From: Arthrobacter sp. ATA002 | GTDB lineage: Bacteria; Actinomycetota; Actinomycetes; Actinomycetales; Micrococcaceae | Direction: 5' to 3' | DNA: 64,000 nucleotides | Assembly (NCBI RefSeq): GCF_026898095.1 | Contig: NZ_CP114015.1 | Location: 3,162,001-3,226,000 of the forward strand | Part shown: in pieces, positions 1 to 9,469 of the stretch | Position numbering within the stretch: position 1 is the first letter of the stretch | How the letters are laid out: every line of letters begins with the position of its first letter | Made by a program: the position numbers and the translations under genes | Notes under the pieces: model-generated | Told to the model about the DNA's origin: nothing | Database searches by the model: none | Seen by the model: the letters and a program-made list of their open reading frames with translations, nothing else

Positions 1-390
1 GTCACGGATGACGCGGGCCTGCACCTGGACAATCTTGAAGCTGTGATCGAGCTTCTGGTCACGGATGGTGGTCGCTTCGTCTACAACCTGCACCGAGGGG
101 GATCCCCCGGCGGCCCTGGTCAGCGTGTCCTGCGCTTCGGCCAGCTTCGCGCCGGCCTTGCGGGCCGCGCCGCGGACGCTGAACACCACAAAGGCAAACA
201 GGCACAGCCACCCCAGCGAAATAATGACGACGAGCCACCCGACGACGTCGTTCTCGTTTGCCGCGAACACCACGGCAACCAGGAAGACGAGCAGCATGAG
301 GGTCATGCCGTAGGTTGCCATTTTCTGGCTCACCCCGCGGCGGGCTTTGGACTTGGGCTGCGGCTTGTTGCCGTTGGGGAGCGACTGCAT
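1..390 (-). CDS. small two-TM membrane protein, C-terminus beyond window
   Basis: The frame starts at ATG 390 and stays open to base 1, so about 130 N-terminal residues are visible and the stop lies outside. Residues 1-20 are basic and lysine/arginine rich. Two hydrophobic segments follow (about residues 27-45 and 50-68). After them comes an alanine-rich, probably helical stretch and a polar region (about 90-130) with many charged residues. I recognise no catalytic motif. It looks like a membrane-anchored protein with a cytoplasmic tail, and its function is unknown. It is transcribed in the same direction as the VOC gene downstream of base 824, but begins about 70 bases beyond that gene's stop. 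Confidence 0.6.
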   Translation of the reverse strand, partial: MQSLPNGNKPQPKSKARRGVSQKMATYGMTLMLLVFLVAVVFAANENDVVGWLVVIISLGWLCLFAFVVFSVRGAARKAGAKLAEAQDTLTRAAGGSPSVQVVDEATTIRDQKLDHSFKIVQVQARVIRD

Positions 391-461
391 GGCTTCATTG
401 TCTCAAACTCGGAGCCCAGCCGTTAAACCGTCCTCCCGGGGCGAAATCGGAGTGTCTTCGG

Positions 462-824
462 CTACCAGGCCACAAGGCAGAACGGGTGGCCTGCGGGGTC
501 AAGGAAAACCCGGAAGGACTCGGTGCCGCTGTCCATGCCGGTGGCTCCCAGCGCCAGGACCTGCGCTTCGGCGAGGTCCAGGTCGGCCACCTTTACGTCC
601 AGGTGCAGCTGCTGCGGGATTTCCTGTCCGGGCCACTGCGGCGGCGTGTAACCGGAGACCTGCTGGAAGGCGAGCGCCGGCCGGTCCGGGGCGTCGCCAA
701 TGGTGATCCAGGATCCGTCGGCCTCATGCTCCACCCGGATCATGCCCAGGAGGTCCTCGTAAAAGGACGCGAGGGAATCCGGGTCCGGGCAGTCAAAGAC
801 TGTGGCATGCCAGGATCCGATCAT
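462..824 (-). CDS. VOC (glyoxalase/bleomycin resistance-like) family protein
   Basis: A 120-residue single-domain VOC protein. It opens with the typical beta strand and the CPDPDSLASFYEDLLG helix region (about residues 12-27), and ends with the family's closing strand containing DPAGHPFCLV (about 109-118). This length matches one betaalphabetabetabeta module pair. The ATG at 824 is preceded by AAGGAGA about 7 bases upstream, which supports the start. VOC proteins use a divalent metal to act on small molecules, but the substrate cannot be told from the sequence. The start is at the end of the frameshifted SDR gene region, so the two may be co-transcribed. Confidence 0.85.
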   Translation of the reverse strand: MIGSWHATVFDCPDPDSLASFYEDLLGMIRVEHEADGSWITIGDAPDRPALAFQQVSGYTPPQWPGQEIPQQLHLDVKVADLDLAEAQVLALGATGMDSGTESFRVFLDPAGHPFCLVAW

Positions 825-902
825 CAGCCTTCTCCTTTACTCCAGTCTGTATCCAGCGAAGGACCTCCGCAGCTGCCTGCGTGCGGCGGGCGCGTCGGCA
901 GC

Positions 903-1654
903 TTACTGCGTGGTGTACGCCCCGTCCACGGCGTACTGCGCCCCGGTGACGAAGGCCGCCCGCTCGGAGAGCAGGAACAGGACAACCTGCGCCACCTCGC
1001 CGGCAGTGCCCAGTCTCCTGCGGGGTGCATCCCCACCAGCGACGCGTAGGCCTCCTCCGGGAGTGCTTCGAGCAGCGGGGTGTCGATGTAGCCGGGATGC
1101 ACCGAGTTGATGCGGATGCCCTGGCTGGCGTAGCCGAGCGCCGCGGCGCGCGTCATTCCGGTCACGCCGTGCTTGGCGGTGACGTAGGGGACGGCGGTTG
1201 CGGATCCCACCAGCCCCAGGATGGAGGACATATTGACGATGGCTCCCCCGCCCGCCTTCTGCATTTCCGGAATTTGGTAGTACATCCCGTAGAACACCGA
1301 GTTCAGGTTGACGTCGATCACCCGGCGGTAGCCCTCCAGGTCAATCTCCGTCACCAGTCCCAGCGGACCGCTGATGCCGGCATTGTTGAAGGCCAGGTGC
1401 AGTCCGCCGAATTCGCTGACCGCGGTGTCCACGGCACCCTTGACGTCCTCCGCCCGGCCGACGTCCCCCACGGACGGAACCGCGGTTCCGCCGGCCTCGG
1501 AAATCTGGTGTACCACGGCCTGTGCCGCTTCCAGATCGAGGTCATTGACGACGACGCTGGCGCCCTCTGCCGCCAGCGCCACCGCGGCGGCCCGGCCGAT
1601 TCCCGACCCCGCACCCGTTACCAGGGCGGTTTTTCCCGTGAACTGGTCAGCCAT
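903..1654 (-). CDS. SDR family oxidoreductase (frameshifted)
   Basis: A classical short-chain dehydrogenase of about 250 residues. The N-terminal TGAGSGIG cofactor loop is at about residues 14-21, NNAG at about 90, the catalytic Ser in NMSSILG at about 142, and YVTAKHG with the catalytic Tyr/Lys at about 156-160. The frame runs into unrelated residues after GMHPAG. At 1017-1019 one base seems to be missing, because the next frame continues with LGTAGEVAQVVLFLLSE and ends in VDGAYTTQ at 903. That is the canonical SDR C-terminus. The ATG at 1654 follows GAGGAG. It is an NAD(P)H-dependent oxidoreductase of unknown substrate. The gene reads as intact apart from a likely sequencing indel. Confidence 0.85.
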
Positions 1655-1816
1655 TGGAACTCCTCAAGGTTGGTGCGGTTCACACGGCACCGGCACAGGT
1701 CCCGCTTCCGTTTCCATGATTCCGTGCCTCCGTCCGAAGCGGAAGGGACGGGGCAGGGGTGGGCACCGGGAGCACCGGAACTGGCGGGCCGGGCCTGGCG
1801 GTGCCAGACTGGCCCG

Positions 1817-2338
1817 ATGCAAATCGTCATTTCCAGCGGGGACATCACGGCCAACACCTCCGATGTCATCGTGAACGCAGCGAATTCCTCCCTGCTGGGC
1901 GGCGGAGGCGTGGACGGCGCCATCCACCGGGCAGCGGGGCCGGAACTCCTGGCGGCCTGCCGGGAACTGCGCTCCACGGACCTGCCGGCCGGGCTGCCCA
2001 CCGGCCAGTCCGTGGCAACGGAGGCCTTTGCGCTGCCGGCGCGCTGGGTGGTGCACACCGTGGGGCCCAACGCGCACGCCGGCGAGACAGACCCCGAGCT
2101 GCTGCGCTCCTGTTTTCGCACCGCTCTGGCCACCGCTGAGGAGCTGGGGGCGGAGAGCATCGCCTTTCCGGCCGTCAGCGCCGGCGTGTACGGGTGGGAC
2201 CCGGAGACGGTTGCCGACACCGCATTCCAGGAACTCCTGGCCCACGAGCCGCAGACCCTGCAGCGCGCCGAAATGGTGCTGTTCAATGACCGGCTCGCGG
2301 ACCTCTTCCGGCGCCGGCTGAGGAAGCTGGCAGGGTAG
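1817..2338 (+). CDS. macrodomain protein (ADP-ribose binding/deacylase type)
   Basis: A 173-residue protein that is almost entirely one macrodomain. The family hallmarks are present in order: GDIT near residue 8, VIVNAANSSLLGGGGVDGAIHRA at about 16-38 (shown here as a motif), and the ISAGVYG-like AVSAGVYGWDP at about 117-127. Macrodomains bind ADP-ribose; bacterial members of this size often remove O-acetyl or ADP-ribose adducts. The ATG at 1817 was chosen because the conserved N-terminal strand MQIVIS begins there, although the frame is open far upstream. There is no strong Shine-Dalgarno sequence. It is divergent from the SDR gene and ends 30 bases before the convergent ABC permease gene. 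Confidence 0.9.
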   Translation: MQIVISSGDITANTSDVIVNAANSSLLGGGGVDGAIHRAAGPELLAACRELRSTDLPAGLPTGQSVATEAFALPARWVVHTVGPNAHAGETDPELLRSCFRTALATAEELGAESIAFPAVSAGVYGWDPETVADTAFQELLAHEPQTLQRAEMVLFNDRLADLFRRRLRKLAG

Positions 2339-2368
2339 AACCTAACGCTGCTACTTCAGGAACAGCTG

Positions 2369-3217
2369 TTACTTCAGGAACAGGGCACGCAGGCGCCGGG
2401 TGGTCACCACCAGGCCCAGGGCGATCATCACCAGGAAGTACAGCAGGTGCCCGGCCGTCCCCCAGCTGATCATGCCCACGCTGATCTGCCGCATCATCTC
2501 CACCCCGTGCCAGAGCGGCAGCGCCTGGATAAACCACTGGACGCCCTCCGGGTACACGCTGAGCGGATAGAACGTCGCGGAGAACAGGAACATGGGGAGC
2601 ATCACGAAGCTCACCCAGTCCAGCTGTTGAAAGGTCTTCATGTAGCTGGTGACCGCCATGCCGAAGGACGCAAACCCGAAGGCCACCACCACGGCGGCTG
2701 GAATCATGAGCAGCGCCCAGGGCGAGGTGATCAACCCCATGGCACCCATCACGGCCGTGAACCCGGTGGCGTACATGGCACCGCGGAGCAGGGCCAGCAG
2801 AATTTCCCCGAGCGCGACGTCGAGCGGTCCCAGCGAGGTCGCCAGCATGCCTTCGTAGAGCTTGGCGAAGTTGAGCTTGAAGAACACGTTCATGGTGGAG
2901 TCGTAGACCGCGCCGTTCATGGCGGAGACCGCCAGCAGCGCCGGGGCAATGTAGTTGGCATAGCCAATCTGCTCGCCGCCCGGCCCGGCCACGGTGCCGA
3001 TCAGGGAGCCGAGCCCGATGCCCATGGCCACCAGGTAGAGCACCGGCTCCACGAAGCCGCTGATCATCACGGCCCAGTTGCTGCCCCAGGTGGCCTTTAG
3101 CCCGCGGGCGAACACGGAACGGATGTTCCGGGCATAGAGGGACCCCAGAAAACGGTCCTTCGGGTCCAGCTGGGCGGGTGCCAGGCGCGGCGGCGACACC
3201 GTGTGTTCTGCGGTCAT
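2369..3217 (-). CDS. ABC-2 type exporter permease (second subunit)
   Basis: A 282-residue integral membrane protein with about six hydrophobic segments and the ABC-2 family layout: cytoplasmic N-terminus, a long first loop, and a late FSATFYPLSVYPEG segment (about 205-220) that matches the conserved NodJ/DrrB-type FSGTFFPL motif. It overlaps the preceding permease by 4 bases (ATGA). The preceding ATPase completes a three-gene export operon. ABC-2 exporters move drugs, polysaccharides or lipids outward; the substrate here is unknown. A Nod-factor role is not suggested by the context. Confidence 0.88.
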   Translation of the reverse strand: MTAEHTVSPPRLAPAQLDPKDRFLGSLYARNIRSVFARGLKATWGSNWAVMISGFVEPVLYLVAMGIGLGSLIGTVAGPGGEQIGYANYIAPALLAVSAMNGAVYDSTMNVFFKLNFAKLYEGMLATSLGPLDVALGEILLALLRGAMYATGFTAVMGAMGLITSPWALLMIPAAVVVAFGFASFGMAVTSYMKTFQQLDWVSFVMLPMFLFSATFYPLSVYPEGVQWFIQALPLWHGVEMMRQISVGMISWGTAGHLLYFLVMIALGLVVTTRRLRALFLK

Positions 3218-4113
3218 TTTCCCAGCCTCCGGGTGAAGTTCCGGCGCGCCAGGGCCCAGCCTGCCAGGGCGAGCAGCACCAGGTACGCCACGTGGACTGC
3301 AGTCAGGGCTGCCGGCTCCGTGTGGCCGTAGCTCAGGATCCGGCCCAGTTCAGTGGAGTGCCACAGGGGAGAAATCCAGCCGATCCAGCGAATGGCTCCG
3401 GGCAGCGATTCCAGCGGGAAGAAGGTGCCGGAGAACAGGAACAGCGGCATGACGATGAAGCGCTGCACCATGGCGAACTGGCCTTTGTCCTCTTCCAGCT
3501 TGGCGCTGAAAGCCATCAGCGGCAGTCCGAAGGCCATGCCGCCCAGGATCGCGCTGAAGATCATCAGCCAGCCGGTGCCTGGTTGCTCCACGGCTCCGAA
3601 GATCAGCAGGAAGGCGAAGTACGTGCCGGTGGTGATCAGCAGACGCACGCCGAACCCGAGAACGTGCCCGTCCACCAGCTGCGCGCTGGACAGCGGGGAG
3701 GCGTTGGGACCGTAGTACGTCCGGTGCCATTTGAACCCGCCCATCACCGTGTAGGTGTTTTCCTCGCTGGCCACCATGATGGCCGCCGTGGCCAGCAGTG
3801 CCGGTGCCACGAAGACCAGGTAGGACACGGTGGTGCCGTCCCCGGCGTCAAACGCCGCTCCGTTGGTGTCCACCAGCGAAGCCAGGCCCACGCCCATACC
3901 GAAGAGATACACCAGGGGTGTTCCCACAGCGGTCATGAGCACGGTCCAGCCGTACCCGCGCATCCGCCGGATCCACATATCGGCGTAGTAGAAGGCGCCG
4001 AAGCGGCGTACTCTCACGGCGGTCTGCTCCGGGGTCAGCGGAGAGCGCAGCCCCAGGACGGCATGATGGGCATCGGCCGCAGGGGTGCCGCCGGAAAGCT
4101 GCTGCTCAGTCAA
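3214..4113 (-). CDS. ABC-2 type exporter permease (first subunit)
   Basis: A 299-residue membrane protein related to the downstream permease. It shares the ABC-2 architecture, including FSGTFFPLESLPGA at about 210-223 and several transmembrane helices. The N-terminal region carries an amphipathic segment before the first helix (about residue 45). It overlaps the ATPase gene by 8 bases and the next permease by 4 bases, so the three genes are translationally coupled. The two permeases probably form a heterodimer that works with the single ATPase. Confidence 0.88.
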   Translation of the reverse strand: MTEQQLSGGTPAADAHHAVLGLRSPLTPEQTAVRVRRFGAFYYADMWIRRMRGYGWTVLMTAVGTPLVYLFGMGVGLASLVDTNGAAFDAGDGTTVSYLVFVAPALLATAAIMVASEENTYTVMGGFKWHRTYYGPNASPLSSAQLVDGHVLGFGVRLLITTGTYFAFLLIFGAVEQPGTGWLMIFSAILGGMAFGLPLMAFSAKLEEDKGQFAMVQRFIVMPLFLFSGTFFPLESLPGAIRWIGWISPLWHSTELGRILSYGHTEPAALTAVHVAYLVLLALAGWALARRNFTRRLGK

Positions 4114-5089
4114 CGAGGCTCCGTCCGGTGAGCCGGAGGAACACGTCTTCCAGCGAGGAGCGGCGCACCAGTGAGGTGATGGGATGCAGCCCGCGGGAGC
4201 TGACCGCCTCCAGTGCCGCCTCGCCGTCGTTCGCGTAGATCAGAACCCGGTCCGGCAGCGTCTCGAGCCGTTCGCCGATGCCTTCCAGCTCACGCGCCAC
4301 CGTGGTGTTGCGCTCGGAGCCGAAGCGCAGCTCCACCACCTCGCGGGTGGAATGTTCGCGGATCAGCGCGGCCGGCGACCCTTCAGCCATGATCGCGCCC
4401 TTGTCCACCACGATCAGCCGGTCACACAGCTGCTCGGCCTCATCCATGTAGTGCGTGGTGAGGATCAGCGTTACGCCCGCTTCCTTGAGGCGGAACAGCC
4501 GGTCCCAGAGAATGTGCCGGGCCTGCGGATCGAGCCCGGTGGTCGGTTCGTCCAGCAGGAGGATCTTGGGATCGTTGATGAGGGACCGGGCGATGGTCAG
4601 CCGCCGCTTCATGCCCCCGGAGAGGGAATCCACCCGGGCCCCGGCCTTGTCCGCGAGCTGGGCAAACTCCAGCAGTTCATCGGCCTTGGGCTGCAGGTAG
4701 CTCTTGGGCAGGCCGAAGTACCGGCCGTAGGCCAGCAGGTTGTCCCGCACCCGCAGGTCCTCATCCAGGTTGTCCTGCTGCGGCACCACGCCCAGGTGTG
4801 CCCGGACCTCGGGGCCGTACCGGTCGGGGTCCAGGCCCATGATGCTGAGGTCACCGGAGGTGCGCGAGGACACGCCGCCGATCATTTTCATGGTGGTGGA
4901 TTTGCCGGCGCCGTTGGGGCCGAGAAGCCCAAAGGACTCGCCGGCGGGTACTTCGAAACTGATGCCGTCCACGGCATTAAAAGTGCCGTAGGTCTTGCGT
5001 AGGTTCCGGGCGGAAATGACGGTGGAGGAGGCGGTCCGGGGGACAGTCGGGGTTGATGTGATCTGCGGCACTCGAACAGCGTAATGCAC
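4106..5089 (-). CDS. ABC exporter ATP-binding protein (DrrA/NodI-like)
   Basis: A 327-residue ATPase of the daunorubicin-resistance/NodI group. Walker A GPNGAGKST is at about 57-65, the signature LSGGMKRR at about 156-163, Walker B LLLDEP at about 177-182, and the switch histidine is in TTHYMDEAEQL near 212. A C-terminal extension of about 90 residues follows the ATPase core, as is usual in this group. The first ATG gives a poorly conserved N-terminal segment of about 25 residues, so a GTG a few codons later could be the real start. It is the first gene of a three-gene exporter operon that runs to 2369. It powers export across the cytoplasmic membrane; the substrate is unknown. Confidence 0.92.
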   Translation of the reverse strand: MHYAVRVPQITSTPTVPRTASSTVISARNLRKTYGTFNAVDGISFEVPAGESFGLLGPNGAGKSTTMKMIGGVSSRTSGDLSIMGLDPDRYGPEVRAHLGVVPQQDNLDEDLRVRDNLLAYGRYFGLPKSYLQPKADELLEFAQLADKAGARVDSLSGGMKRRLTIARSLINDPKILLLDEPTTGLDPQARHILWDRLFRLKEAGVTLILTTHYMDEAEQLCDRLIVVDKGAIMAEGSPAALIREHSTREVVELRFGSERNTTVARELEGIGERLETLPDRVLIYANDGEAALEAVSSRGLHPITSLVRRSSLEDVFLRLTGRSLVD

Positions 5090-5182
5090 CCGCGTGCCGC
5101 TGCGGAACAGGCACGGCCGGGCGGGGCGGGAAACTGGGTTCCCGTCCTGCCCGGCCGCAGTATGGCTGGCGGTGGTGCCCGC

Positions 5183-6075
5183 CTAGGCGAGGACCCCTGC
5201 CGCGCGTTCCGCAGCCTCCACCACGTTGGAGAGCAGCATGGCACGGGTCATCGGCCCCACTCCCCCGGGGTTGGGGAAATCCAGGACGCGACGTCGGCCG
5301 CGGCCTTCTCCACGTCACCGGTGAGGGTGGTCTTGCCGGTCTCCGGGTCGGTAACGCGGGTGACCCCCACATCCAGCACGATCGCGCCGGGCTTGAGATC
5401 CTCGGCCTTGATCATTTCCGGGAATCCGGCTGCGGCCACCACCACGTCAGCTTCGCGCAGGTGCTCGAAGAGGTCCACGGTTCCGGTGTGCGCCAGGGTT
5501 ACCGTGGCGTTGATCGGACGGCGGGTCAGCAGCAGCCCCAGCGGGCGGCCCACGGTGACGCCGCGCCCCACCACCAGGACGTTCTTGCCGTTCAGGGAAA
5601 TGCCGTTGCGCACCAGCAGCTGCACAATTCCGTGCGGAGTGCACGGCAGCGGCGAGGTCATGGAATCGCTGACGTTCAGGACCAGCCGGCCCAGGTTCAC
5701 CGGGTGCAGCCCGTCCGCGTCCTTTTCCGGAGCAATCCGTTCCAGGATGGCGTTGGTGTCGATGTGCGCCGGCAGGGGCAGCTGCACGATGTATCCGGTG
5801 GTGGCGGGATCCGCGTTCAGCTCGTCGATGACCTTTTCCAGGTCTTCCTGGCTGATGTCTTCCGGCAGGTCGCGGCGGATGGAATTGATGCCCACCTGTG
5901 CGCAGTCCTTGTGCTTGCCGCCCACGTAGGAGTGGCTGGCGGGATCGTCGCCCACCAGTACCGTTCCCAGTCCGGGCGTGACGCCGTATTCGTCCTTCAG
6001 GACCCGCACGCGCTCGGCAAGTTCGTCCTTAATGTCCCGGGCGGCCTTGCGCCCGTCCAGGATTTGCGCCGCCAC
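5183..6075 (-). CDS. folD: bifunctional methylenetetrahydrofolate dehydrogenase/cyclohydrolase FolD (frameshifted)
   Basis: FolD interconverts 5,10-methylene-THF, 5,10-methenyl-THF and 10-formyl-THF with NADP. Visible family motifs are [15 protein letters not shown] (about residues 49-63, with the catalytic Lys), [12 protein letters not shown] (about 95-106), DADGLHPVN near 120 and the Rossmann segment [11 protein letters not shown] near 165. After [10 protein letters not shown] the frame fails at 5262-5266, where one C of a C run (G on the coding strand) appears to be missing. The next frame gives [18 protein letters not shown] and ends at 5183. With GTG 6075 the protein is about 297 residues. 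A longer start is likely: an ATG at 6179, 5 bases after the glyA stop, would join in frame if one A is missing from the run at 6093-6097. It lies in an operon with glyA. Confidence 0.92.
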
Positions 6076-6184
6076 CGGAGTTCCGAAGGCAGTTTTTCCT
6101 TCTTTTCCCAGCCCAGGTTGACGCTGTCATTTTCCGTGGTTTCCGTGACGGAACCTTCCATGTTGTTGCCCTTCTCCATGCTTG

Positions 6185-7466
6185 TTACCACTCTTCCTGT
6201 CCCGGATACAGCGGGAAATTCCCGGCGAGGGCGGTGACCCGCGCCCGCAGTGCCTCGACGTCCGGGGACGGTTTCAGAGCCGCGGCGATGATCTCGGCCA
6301 CCTCGGTGAACTCCGCGGCACCGAATCCACGGGTGGCCAGGGCCGGCGTGCCGATCCGCAGGCCCGAGGTCACCATCGGCGGCCGCGGATCAAGGGAACC
6401 GAATTGCGGTTTACCGTGATGCCCACGGAGTGCAGCAGGTCTTCGGCCTGCTTGCCGTCCAGCGCAGAGTGGCGCAGGTCCACCAGGATCAAATGGACGT
6501 CCGTGCCGCCGGTGAGCACCGAGACGCCGTGTTCGGCGACGTCGAGCGCCGTGAGGCGGCCGGCGATGATCCGTGCGCCCTCGAGGACGCGGTCCTGCCG
6601 TTCGCGGAATTCCCCGGAACCGGCAATTTTGAAGGCAACGGCCTTGGCCGCGATGACGTGCATCAGCGGCCCGCCCTGCTGGCCGGGGAAAACACTGGAG
6701 TTCAGCTTTTCCCGTACTGCTCCTTCGCCAGGATCACGCCCGACCGGGGGCCGGCCAGGGTCTTGTGCACGGTGGAGGTGACGACGTCGGACGCAGGCAC
6801 GGGATTCGGATGCAGTCCGGCGGCCACCAGGCCGGCGAAATGCGCCATATCGGTCCACAGGTAGGCTCCCACCTCGTCGGCGATGGAGCGGAAGGCCTCG
6901 AAATCCAGCTGCCGGGGATAGGCGGACCAGCCGGCAACGATTACCTGCGGGCGTTCGGCGAGCGCCTGTTCCCGGACCTTGTCCATGTCCACGCGGTGCG
7001 TCTGCCCGTCCACCCCGTAGGCGGCCACCTCATAGAGCTTGCCGGAGAAGTTCAGCTTCATGCCGTGGGTCAGGTGCCCGCCGTGCGCCAGGTTCAGGCC
7101 CATCAGCTTGTCCCCGGGCTGGATCAGCGCGGCCAGCGCCGCAGCATTGGCGGAGGCCCCGGAATGCGGTTGAACGTTGGCGAATTCGGCGCCGTACAGG
7201 GCCTTGACCCGCTCGATTGCCAGGTTCTCGGCGACGTCCACGTGTTCACAGCCGCCGTAGTAACGGCGGCCGGGGTATCCCTCAGCGTACTTGTTGGTCA
7301 GTACGGAGCCCTGGGCTTCGAGGACGGACCGCGGAGCAAAGTTCTCCGACGCGATCATTTCCAGGGTGCCGCGCTGGCGGGCCAGCTCGTCGTTGAGGAC
7401 GGCGGCAATTTCCGGGTCGACGTCGGACAGCTTGGCGTCGGTCACGGGCTGGGTGGACAGTCTCAC
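6185..7466 (-). CDS. glyA: serine hydroxymethyltransferase GlyA (two frameshifts)
   Basis: This PLP enzyme converts serine plus THF to glycine plus 5,10-methylene-THF. The first part carries [18 protein letters not shown] (about residues 37-54), YPGRRYYGG, and the PLP-lysine motif [13 protein letters not shown] (about 230-242). The frame breaks at 6707-6710, where an A-run on the coding strand is one short, and continues with [22 protein letters not shown]. It breaks again at about 6391-6393 and resumes with [18 protein letters not shown] to the stop at 6185. Repaired length is about 427 residues, which is normal. The GTG start at 7466 follows AGGAGA. The ZTP riboswitch at 7574-7655 lies just upstream, and folD follows. 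Confidence 0.93.
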
Positions 7467-7573
7467 AAGGATCTCCTGGGAAAGGGGTGCTATGGGTCAG
7501 GCTACCTGCCGGCACCCCCGTGCTCAGAGAACAAGTGAGCGTGCGGGCATGGCCAACAGACGGTGGCTTGACC

Positions 7574-7655
7574 TCCGGCCCAGGCGTGCGATCCGTGGTC
7601 TGTAGTACTTGGCCGCTCCCTGGTGGTGGCCCACCTAACGCCAGTTGCGACTTTT
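7574..7655 (-). ncRNA. ZTP (pfl) riboswitch aptamer upstream of glyA-folD
   Basis: On the minus strand the segment reads GTCGCAACTGGCG (7651-7639), then a GGTGG/CCACC hairpin, then GGGAGC, and about 30 bases later CGCACGCCTGGGC (around 7590-7577). This order is the pfl-motif consensus: an ACUGGCG core, a small hairpin, a linker, and the CCGCCUGGGC pseudoknot strand. ZTP riboswitches sense the purine intermediate ZMP/ZTP, which builds up when 10-formyl-THF is low, and typically switch on glyA and folD. The genes downstream are exactly these. A GC-rich potential hairpin at about 7515-7550 between the aptamer and the GTG start could serve as expression platform, but I cannot decide between terminator and translational control. 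Confidence 0.85.
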
Positions 7656-7790
7656 TCATCGTACCGGATCAGGTTCGCGTGCCGCCCAAATGCGTCGAAG
7701 TTGGTTCACCGAAAATCCGCCCCCGGAATAGGGGGCAGGGGCCCGCGGGTTGAAGGATGCAGAAACGGACCTTGATGAAAGGGCAGGCAC

Positions 7791-8868
7791 ATGGTGCAGG
7801 AGCGGACGGTCGACGCGGCGGTCATTGGCGCAGGGCAGGCGGGGCTCAGCGCCGCCTATTACCTGCAGCGCCGCGGACTGGTTCCGGGGCCCGGATTCGT
7901 GGTGCTGGATGCCAATGAAGGACCGGGCGGGGCGTGGCGGCACCGCTGGGATTCGCTGACCCTCGGCTCGGTCCACGGGATCCACGACCTTCCGCGGTCC
8001 GCCCTGGGCACGCCGGATCCCCTGGAACCGGCGTCGTCGGTGGTCACACGGTACTACGGCAGCTATGAAGCGGAATTTGGGCTGCAGGTGCAGCGGCCGG
8101 TCCGGGTGCTAAAGGTCTTCAACCCGGAAGGGACCGGACTGCTCCGCATCGATACCGGCAGCGGGCCGTGGCATGCACGCGCCGTCATCAACGCCACCGG
8201 AACCTGGGACAAGCCGCACTGGCCCCGTTATCCGGGGCAGGAGGAATTCCGCGGAACGCAGCTGCACACCCATGACTTCCGCAGTGCTGCGGACTTCGCC
8301 GGCCGCAGGGTCCTCGTGGTTGGCGGCGGGACCTCGGCAGTTCAGTTCCTGCTGCAGCTGCGTGAGGCCGGTGCGCATACCGTCTGGTCCACCCGGCGCC
8401 CGCCCGAGTTCACCGCCGCGCCTTTTGACACTCAGTGGGGCCGCAGCGTCGAACACCGGGTCAGCGAGCGCACCCGGGCCGGCCTTCCCCGCTGAGCGTC
8501 GTGGCCGCCACCAAACTGCCGCTGACACCGCAGTACCGGAAGGGGATCGACGACGGCATCCTCGTCTCCCGCGGCCCGCTGGCCCGGATCACTGCCGGCG
8601 GGGCGGTCTTCACCGACGGCAGCACCGCGGAGGCGGACGTTATTCTCTGGGCCACGGGCTTCCGGGCGGCCCTGGACCACTTGGCGCCCTGCAGCTGCGC
8701 GAACCCGGAGGCGGCATCCGCATGAACGGCCCGCAGGTGCGGAAACTGCCGAACCTGTTCCTGGTGGGGTACGGGGAATCGTCGTCGACCCTTGGCGCGA
8801 CGCGGGCCGGACGGGCCGCCGCGACTGCTGCCCTGGAGCTGCTGGAACCGGATTTCCAGACCGGCTGA
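7791..8868 (+). CDS. flavin-dependent monooxygenase-like oxidoreductase (two frameshifts)
   Basis: A single-component FAD/NAD(P)H oxidoreductase of the flavin monooxygenase/CzcO group, about 359 residues when repaired. The FAD loop GAGQAGLSAAY is at about 13-23, a GGAWRHRWDSL segment at about 45-55, and the second Rossmann loop VVGGGTSAV at about 178-186. The frame breaks at 8487-8490 (one C missing), continues as PLSVVAATKLPLTPQYR with DVILWATGFR near 285, and breaks again at 8687-8689. It ends with the conserved NLFLVGYGESSSTLGATRAGR. The ATG at 7791 follows a weak purine-rich site. It probably oxygenates a small organic molecule; the substrate is unknown. It is divergent from the riboswitch-glyA unit. 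Confidence 0.85.
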
Positions 8869-8886
8869 ACCGTCCGGGCACAGCCG

Positions 8887-9423
8887 CTATTCCACGTCCT
8901 CCCAGGAGAATTCCGTCGGACTCCCCTGCTCCCAGTCACGGCGGAGCACCGCATAGGTGACCGAAGCGATCCGGCCGCCGTCCTCCAGCAGCCAGTCCTC
9001 CCGGTAGTGAGCTTCCTTGAGGAACCCGGACCGGAGGAAGGTCTTGCGCATGGCAATGTTGTCCTCCCGGGTTCGGCCCGCAAACCGGTGTGCCTCCGGA
9101 TGTTCGGTGAAGACCAATGAGGTCAGGGCCTGCAGCACGGGAACCCCTGTTCCCTGGCCCCGGACTTCCTCCACCAGGCGCAGGTCAAAAACGGGACACC
9201 GGGTCCCCAGCCGCTCCACGATCGCCAGACCCAGCCGCTGGTTGTCTCCGTACACCCAATAGGTACAGACGCCGTCGGCCTCAAAGCGCCCGTCCACAAT
9301 CAGCCGGCGCACCAGTTCCTCGGACGGCGCAGTGATCCGGTGGTAGGGAAAACTGTTGGTGGTCAGGAACTTGACCAGCTCCTCGACGTCCTTGTCCGAA
9401 AGCAGCATGAAGGTTACGTCCAT
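8887..9423 (-). CDS. GNAT-family N-acetyltransferase
   Basis: A 178-residue acetyltransferase-fold protein. The acetyl-CoA loop is RLVEEVRGQGTGVPVLQAL (about residues 83-101) and the late RTREDNIAMRKTFLRSGF segment (about 118-135) matches the family's motif B. The C-terminus is acidic. It is similar in layout to RimJ/RimL-type enzymes, but the acceptor cannot be predicted. It lies convergent to the monooxygenase gene with an 18-base gap, and divergent from purU. Confidence 0.82.
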   Translation of the reverse strand: MDVTFMLLSDKDVEELVKFLTTNSFPYHRITAPSEELVRRLIVDGRFEADGVCTYWVYGDNQRLGLAIVERLGTRCPVFDLRLVEEVRGQGTGVPVLQALTSLVFTEHPEAHRFAGRTREDNIAMRKTFLRSGFLKEAHYREDWLLEDGGRIASVTYAVLRRDWEQGSPTEFSWEDVE

Positions 9424-9469
9424 TTCCTTAGCCTAAGCGAGCCCTCCGGGGGCAGGTAACCTTGAAAGG

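Noticed and set aside
2369..5089. Nod-factor export NodIJ
   Set aside because: The ATPase and permeases resemble NodI/NodJ and DrrA/DrrB equally, and no nodulation genes are present. Only a general ABC-2 exporter is supported.
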